From contig NZ_CP085327.1 in NCBI RefSeq assembly GCF_020614375.1, forward strand, positions 186,001 to 250,000: a stretch of 64,000 bases of DNA, in the 5' to 3' direction. The translations under genes were made by a program, and so were the position numbers. Positions 63,340-64,000 of this stretch are shown in pieces. The notes under the pieces are model-generated. The model had not been told where the DNA came from, did no database searches, and saw only the letters and a program-made list of their open reading frames with translations. The stretch is from Haladaptatus salinisoli. Lineage in GTDB: Archaea > Halobacteriota > Halobacteria > Halobacteriales > Haladaptataceae. Within the stretch, counting starts at the first letter, position 1, and every line of letters begins with the position of its first letter.

Positions 63340-64000
63340 ATGAGACTACACGAGTACCAAGCGAAGGAGGTGTTCTCCGACGCGGGGATTCCGACGCCCG
63401 ATTCGGCGCTCGCTCAGAGCGTCGACGAGGCCGTCGAAGCGGCGGAGGACATCGGCTACCCCGTTGCGGTGAAAGCGCAGGTACACGTCGGCGGCCGCGG
63501 GAAGGCCGGTGGCATTAAACTCGCCGAGAACCGCGAGGAAGCCGAGGACGCCGCCGACTCCATCCTCGGGATGGACCTCAAAGGATACACGGTCGAGAAG
63601 CTGTTGGTCGAAGCGGCCGTCGATTTCACCGACGAACTCTACGTCGGCGTGACGATGGACCGCGGAGAGGGCAAGCCCGTCGCCATGGTCTCCTCGAAGG
63701 GCGGCGTCAACATCGAGGAAGTCGCCGAGGAGGACCCCGACGCCATCGCGCGCGAGCACGTCGACCCGGCGTTCGGGATGCACCCCTATCAGGCCCGGAA
63801 GGCGGTTTACGACGCGGGCGTGGACCGCGAGGTCGCGCTGGACGCGGCGAGCGTCCTCACGACGCTCTACGACCTCTGGGAGGACAAGGACGCCAGCGAC
63901 GCCGAAATCAACCCGCTGATGGTCACGGCGGACGACGAGGTAGTCGCCGCGGACGCGGTTCTCAACATCGACGGCGACGCGCTCTTCCGCCACCCCGACC
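63340..64000 (+). CDS. sucC: Succinyl-CoA synthetase beta subunit (partial)
   Basis: This TCA-cycle enzyme makes ATP or GTP from succinyl-CoA. The frame starts MRLHEYQAKEVFSDAGIPTP and has KAQVHVGGRGKAGGIKLA (nucleotide-binding loop), YVGVTMDRGEGKPVAMVSSKGG and EINPLMVTADDEVVAADAVL. The sequence is cut at base 64000, after about 220 residues. The alpha subunit gene would be expected next. Confidence 0.95.
   Translation, partial: MRLHEYQAKEVFSDAGIPTPDSALAQSVDEAVEAAEDIGYPVAVKAQVHVGGRGKAGGIKLAENREEAEDAADSILGMDLKGYTVEKLLVEAAVDFTDELYVGVTMDRGEGKPVAMVSSKGGVNIEEVAEEDPDAIAREHVDPAFGMHPYQARKAVYDAGVDREVALDAASVLTTLYDLWEDKDASDAEINPLMVTADDEVVAADAVLNIDGDALFRHPD

Noticed and set aside
1..64000. CRISPR arrays, rRNA operons, intact insertion sequences, replication origin
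   Set aside because: No regularly spaced repeats, rRNA signatures, complete transposase genes or Orc1/Cdc6 gene with origin repeats were seen.

Overview
The window is a 64-kb piece of a haloarchaeal (class Halobacteria) chromosome. The evidence is high GC, strongly acidic predicted proteins, short TATA-like boxes about 25-30 bases before many start codons (leaderless transcripts), Tat/lipobox surface proteins, HalOD1 and bacterio-opsin-activator-type HTH proteins, an HVO_2753-type zinc-finger protein next to EF-1beta, a PccX-type carboxylase subunit, a phosphomevalonate decarboxylase and a digeranylgeranylglyceryl-phosphate synthase for archaeal lipids, and a 7S (SRP) RNA. I cannot fix the genus from sequence alone.

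Layout. 0-7 kb is a cell-surface region: a double-halocyanin lipoprotein, a large NosD-like beta-helix protein ending in a dockerin-like calcium-binding module, an LVIVD-repeat lipoprotein and a second cupredoxin lipoprotein. 7-18 kb holds two HalOD1 proteins, a Y-family DNA polymerase with a PIP-box-like tail, triosephosphate isomerase, an F420-type flavin-independent oxidoreductase, an unusual Arg/Gln/Gly-rich reading frame, the overlapping hisC / adenylate-kinase-like / CDP-alcohol transferase operon, MBF1, phosphomevalonate decarboxylase and an NDH-2-like enzyme. 19-27 kb is a siroheme and nitrite/sulfite-reduction block: a ferredoxin-dependent reductase, a double CbiX-DR2241 chelatase, uroporphyrinogen-III methyltransferase, a TrpD2-like enzyme, a small ferredoxin and a precorrin-2 dehydrogenase.

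29-37.4 kb is accessory and decayed: a frameshifted SDR gene, a broken pectate-lyase-fold gene, a NosD-type fragment and a 2.9-kb integrated element. The element lies against the 3' end of tRNA-Arg(UCG). Its far end carries a near-exact copy of that tRNA end next to a ruined tyrosine recombinase gene, and its cargo is two unrecognised membrane proteins. 38-64 kb returns to housekeeping: ether-lipid synthesis, a RecA-like regulatory ATPase, cysteine/methionine enzymes, SRP RNA, MscS, a CRM-domain protein, a second NDH-2, M14-type peptidases, OsmC, HVO_2753-like/EF-1beta, propionyl-CoA carboxylase beta and small subunits, two NSS transporters, an SDR, a quinone reductase, GDPD, an esterase and the start of sucC.

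Several genes are easy to miss because they are tiny, start with GTG or sit inside a longer frame: the adenylate-kinase-like gene at 14117, the small ORFs at 22001 and 22080, the ferredoxin at 25928, the 40-residue zinc-finger protein at 40635-40757 and the 58-residue zinc-finger protein at 50884. No CRISPR array, rRNA or intact insertion sequence was seen. I found no convincing new defence or biosynthetic system. The best leads are the tRNA-Arg element with its orphan membrane proteins, the dockerin-bearing beta-helix protein and the basic low-complexity frame.
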